From Przewalskia tangutica (lineage: Eukaryota; Streptophyta; Magnoliopsida; Solanales; Solanaceae): 64,000 nt of DNA. The notes beneath the pieces were generated by a model, which searched no databases, was not told the DNA's origin, and was given only the letters and a program-made list of their open reading frames with translations. A program made the position numbers and the translations under genes. Numbering within the stretch: position 1 is the first letter of the stretch; each line of letters begins with the position of its first letter. Shown here in pieces: positions 60,670 to 64,000 of the stretch. The stretch lies in assembly GCA_029844215.1 (NCBI GenBank), contig CM056738.1, positions 72,346,093 through 72,410,092 of the forward strand, written 5' to 3'.

Positions 60670-63122
60670 TGTTATACCGTATTTCCAGTCACGACGTGGG
60701 GAATACGCATAAAAAGTCTAGCCTTAAAGTTTAGGCAAAACGCTTTTTTGGGCACAACTCACAAAACGAATAGTTTTCCGACGAAACGCTTTCCACGCTT
60801 TCGTAGGTAAATTCCGGCTATGCCATTTCTAATTTTTGCGGATTTTTCCGAGAGACGAAACATTTTGGACCAACGGAGGGCGACACTTGTCACCTTCCAA
60901 TTGATGGACTTGAAATCGCCCATTTGGACGATTTGGACTATAGTGAACACGTTTTTGTGCCTTGTGCACAAGTCAAGGAGTTAGTAGGATATTTGTGTAT
61001 AGTTAATCCTCACCCTACACTTGCCTTGCACTTGTCTTAATCTTGGCCATTGGTTGGCCACTTGACCTATAAATACCCCCAGAGATGAAGAGTTCTTCAT
61101 CCACAAATCTTTTCAAGTCTTGAAAATCCTCTCCTCTCCCTTGTAGCCTTTCGTCCCAACACCTCCCCTCCCCTTGTGAAGGCCCTGGCCGAATACACCC
61201 CCTCTAGCCTAGTAGTTTGGTCGAGGCCCCTAGCCTAGCCAAAACCTACCCCCTCCCTTGGTAGAAAAGTTGTCTTCTTGTATTGTTATAATGCCCAAAA
61301 TACCTAGCCCAAATACCTTAGTACTTAGTAGAAGTTGTGAAGAACTTCTAAGGTTTCCTGAGCATACAACTTAGAGCAAAACCTTGCTCAGCGCGACTTT
61401 TCTAGGATATTATTGGGCTTACCGAGGTAACTAATCCTAACCCTCTTTTGAATTAGAGAATACATACCGTAGTAGTATAAGAATAAGTATTAAATACTTA
61501 GAAGAATATTGCGAATAGAAATTGAATCATTACCACAGTAGAAGGGTTTAAAGAAGATTAATCAAATCGTATTTACATAGGATTTTTCTGAGACTTATAT
61601 AGCTCACCGCAGGAAGTGCTGCCCGACTTTCCGTAAATTGTGAACCCTCTGCTTAGAATGACCTTCGAGTAGTCTTTGATAGATATCTGTGACTATTATA
61701 GGTCGACTTCTGGCGACATATTCAACTTGGCGGTGGTTTTCACGAGAAGGTATGTGATTCTTCCTAAAGCATGATATTTTACAATATATATAGTACTAGA
61801 CGCATACGTGTTAACTAAAATATAACTACGCAATGTCTTTGACTTAAGCTCGAATAATACTTACGAATGCCTCACGCTTAAGCTCGAATAACACTTACAG
61901 AATGCCTCACGCTTAAGCCCGAATAATAAAGATCCAAAGCATTTCAAAGAATCTCAATCATTTTTAAATGAAGAGAACTAATTGGTTTTTAAACAGACGC
62001 TTAAGAGTTATACTAGCCTTATGGGAAGTTAAGTATAACCACTTAAGATTGATAAAAGAAACAGTTCACCTATGTGTTTATAACAGACGTATATTGAATT
62101 GTGAAAAGAATAATAAGATGGTTTGATAAGTAGACATGATATGATGCTATGTGTGTTAGTGTCTTGTAACGTTCGTGAAGAAGAGTATTCTTGTTGTGCT
62201 TATGTTGTTTAACGATAAGCTGTTAGGTTAGTGTAGCATCACTCACCTCTTGACATATTACCGGGGTTAAGTCGCCTCCACGCGGGTAGACTCGGCGATG
62301 CAGGACCATGATTCGAGAATACCACATGCGGGTCCAAGGGACCTATGCGAGCTACGGAGTTCCGTGTTAGTGCGGGTTATACCTCATGCGGTCATGTGGC
62401 CATGCGACGACGAGTCGGGGACGATGCCGAGTAGCTACCTCGACGCGGGTTATGTACCACGCGGGCATATGTGATTGTCCTATGCGTACTACGGAGTCGA
62501 TTAGGCTTGCATGATGATACTACGCAATGGCCTGCCGATCATCATTCGCAGCCTAGAAAAGACACGCTATAGCTTACCTATCACGCTCTTGTTTGTGATG
62601 TGCACTATGCGGTTTCTCGTTGTTTTATACATACTTGCAAACTGTTTTTAAAATGATATGTTTCATTTAAGTATTTTACAGTTTCATATACTTAGTACCT
62701 GTTGTACTGACCTCCTTCGGGGGGCTGCGTTCATGCCGCAGGTAAGGGCAAGCAGGTGCTAGATCCACATTCTTAGGATCTCTACGTTGGTGTCGGGAGC
62801 TCCATCTTTTCCGGAGGCTCTACTTTTGGGTATGATCTCCCTGTTGTAGATAGTTTTGTACAGTCAGGGTATGGCGGGGCCCTGTCCCGCCATAGTTGTA
62901 TATTTCCTTAGAGGTCTGTAGTCATGTTGTGCAGTGTCGGATGTAACTGCTAAACCATGTTTATATATATATGCCGAAAGGCGATGTTTTCTCACATAAA
63001 CTGTGTCTTATTTTATAAACTATTTCATGTCTTGTTTTATATTTCCGCTGATTACTCTGATGTATGACTACTTGGGTGCCCCGGTAAGGCACCAGTCACG
63101 GGCCCCGGAACGGGTCGTGACA
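60670..63122 (+). repeat. Element G 3' LTR
   Basis: 2453 bp, matching 53396-55841. A TATA box lies at 61068-61075 and the hairpin at 62870-62894. It has CTCG at 61849-61852 where the 5' LTR has CCTG, and CAGTCAGGG at 62861-62869 where the 5' LTR has CGATCGAGG. Confidence 0.93.
62870..62894 (+). other. LTR hairpin, element G version (TATGGCGGG/CCCGCCATA)
   Basis: A perfect 9-bp stem with the 7-nt loop GCCCTGT, also at 55614-55638 and in D at 31500-31524. It lies about 230 bp from the LTR end, just before TTAGAGGTCTGTAGTCATG, which is likewise shared by the related LTRs. Confidence 0.75.
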
Positions 63123-64000
63123 TTTGGCTGGGACTATCCAGGGTAACATACATGATGAAGGTGGAAATTCATCTGCCATGTTCACTGCAACCAGACATAG
63201 CAGTGATACATACAAGCAGAAAAAATCATATAGCTCGAATATAACATGTGATTTTTGTCATATCAAGGGACACAAGAAGATAGATTGCAATAGGCTGAAG
63301 AAATGCACATATTGTGGAAAGACAGGTCATGTGCAAAAGAATTGCTACAGATTGAATGGTTATCCAGACGACTCGACACAGAGCAATGTGAAGAAGGCAA
63401 CTATGGTGACTGAGAATGATCCTATGTGCGAGAACATTTAGACATGCTATGGAGTTATGGGACAGAATCAGAATGATGCAGAAAAACAGATGCTCCAAAA
63501 GGGAACATACCAGTTCACACCTCAACAACATCAGCAGCTACTCAACTTGCTGAAGGACCAAACAGAAACTGGAAGAGGAAACAGCTTTGTGGCCAACATG
63601 GCAGGTATCTGTAACAACTTTGACACTCAGCCTATAATAAAATGGATAATAGACTCAGGAGCCACCAATCACATGGTTGGCAATCAACGAGATCTACATA
63701 ACAAACGACTAACAGAAGGTGCAGGTAAAGTGCAGCTACCTACTGGAGAGTCGACCAAGATATCACACATAGGAGACTATCACATTGGAGGAGGTGATGT
63801 CTTAAAAGATGTTCTCTGTGTTCCTACCTTTCAGTTCAACTTGATGTCAGTTTCCAAAGTAACAAGGGAACTTAATTGTAGTGTCAATTTCTTTCCTACA
63901 TGTTGCATATTTCAGGATCTCTCATCTGGGAAGGTGAGAGCGATTGGTACTGAGGAGGATGGATTATACATCCTGTCTATGGACAAACAGAATAAAAGAC
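63123..64000 (+). CDS. Copia element H gag C-terminus and protease, continuing past the window
   Basis: The frame resumes right after element G. Two zinc knuckles, CDFCHIKGHKKIDC and CTYCGKTGHVQKNC (Cx2Cx4Hx4C), lie at about 63250-63350 and bind element RNA. One in-frame TAG (63439-63441) follows; beyond it the frame is open to the window end. Protease is marked by WIIDSGATNHMV (about 63645), with the DSG catalytic triad intact, then VLCVPTFQFNLMSVSK. The segment ends in pre-integrase-like sequence (GLYILSMD). Apart from the single stop and the G insertion, H looks recent. Confidence 0.92.

Larger units (their letters stand above)
53396..63122 (+). mobile_element. Element G: structurally complete Tekay-type chromovirus
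   Basis: 9,727 bp, beginning TGTTATACC and ending GGTCGTGACA, with TSD TTTGG at 53391-53395 and 63123-63127. LTRs are 53396-55841 and 60670-63122. A primer site, gag-pol in the expected order and a polypurine tract (AAGGAGGGAGAA before 60670) are all present. It interrupts Copia H gag and must be younger than it. It resembles the source from which array C could have lost pol, but the LTRs differ in length (2.45 against 3.45 kb). Confidence 0.93.

Noticed and set aside
1..64000. A host gene, biosynthetic cluster or immune-type system
   Set aside because: All strong coding similarity on both strands is to gag, pol or LINE domains. I found no intact non-transposon gene.

Overview
The window is plant nuclear heterochromatin, most likely from a eudicot of the nightshade family (Solanaceae). 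That placement is an inference from Ogre/Tat, Tekay-like, Athila and Copia LTR retrotransposons, a tRNA-type SINE and MITEs; no host marker gene is present. I see no intact host gene. Nearly all 64 kb are nested transposable elements, and most joins can be proved by target-site duplications (TSDs).

Nest 1 (1-49,732) is an old Copia element, F, already running at base 1. Its integrase is split at 683/41,723 by element A, a Tekay-like gypsy element (684-41,722, LTRs about 3.1 kb, TSD CCTTT). Its reverse transcriptase is split at 43,114/47,272 by element E, an Athila-derived gag-only element (TSD GTTAT/GTTGT). F's 3' LTR (48,214-49,732) ends inside a Mutator-like MITE. Inside A sits a minus-strand array C (3,940-36,340): four LTRs of about 3.4 kb alternating with three pol-less gag regions. 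Array C was hit by B, an Ogre/Tat gag-only element (6,596-17,251, TSD AACAT), and by D, a solo LTR (28,509-31,743, TSD CCTAG). A degraded LINE endonuclease lies between the array and A's 3' LTR.

The spacer (49,733-52,093) holds MITEs, a SINE with a 27-A tail, and a few hundred unexplained bases.

Nest 2 (52,094-64,000) is a comparatively well-preserved Copia element, H (315-bp LTR, gag, protease, running off the window). Its gag is split by a structurally complete Tekay chromovirus, G (53,396-63,122, TSD TTTGG), with gag, protease, RT, RNase H, integrase and chromodomain recognisable in order but full of frame breaks.

Points of most interest: three unrelated lineages (B, C, E) are all reduced to LTR-gag-LTR forms; B's 5' LTR carries a 1.5-kb segment with splice-site and branch-point features that is exactly absent from its 3' LTR; a hairpin in the LTRs of four families shows a compensatory base change; and many apparent frame breaks follow a strand-symmetric CAG to CGA/CG (CTG to TCG/CG) pattern that looks like a methylation-linked base-calling artefact rather than decay.
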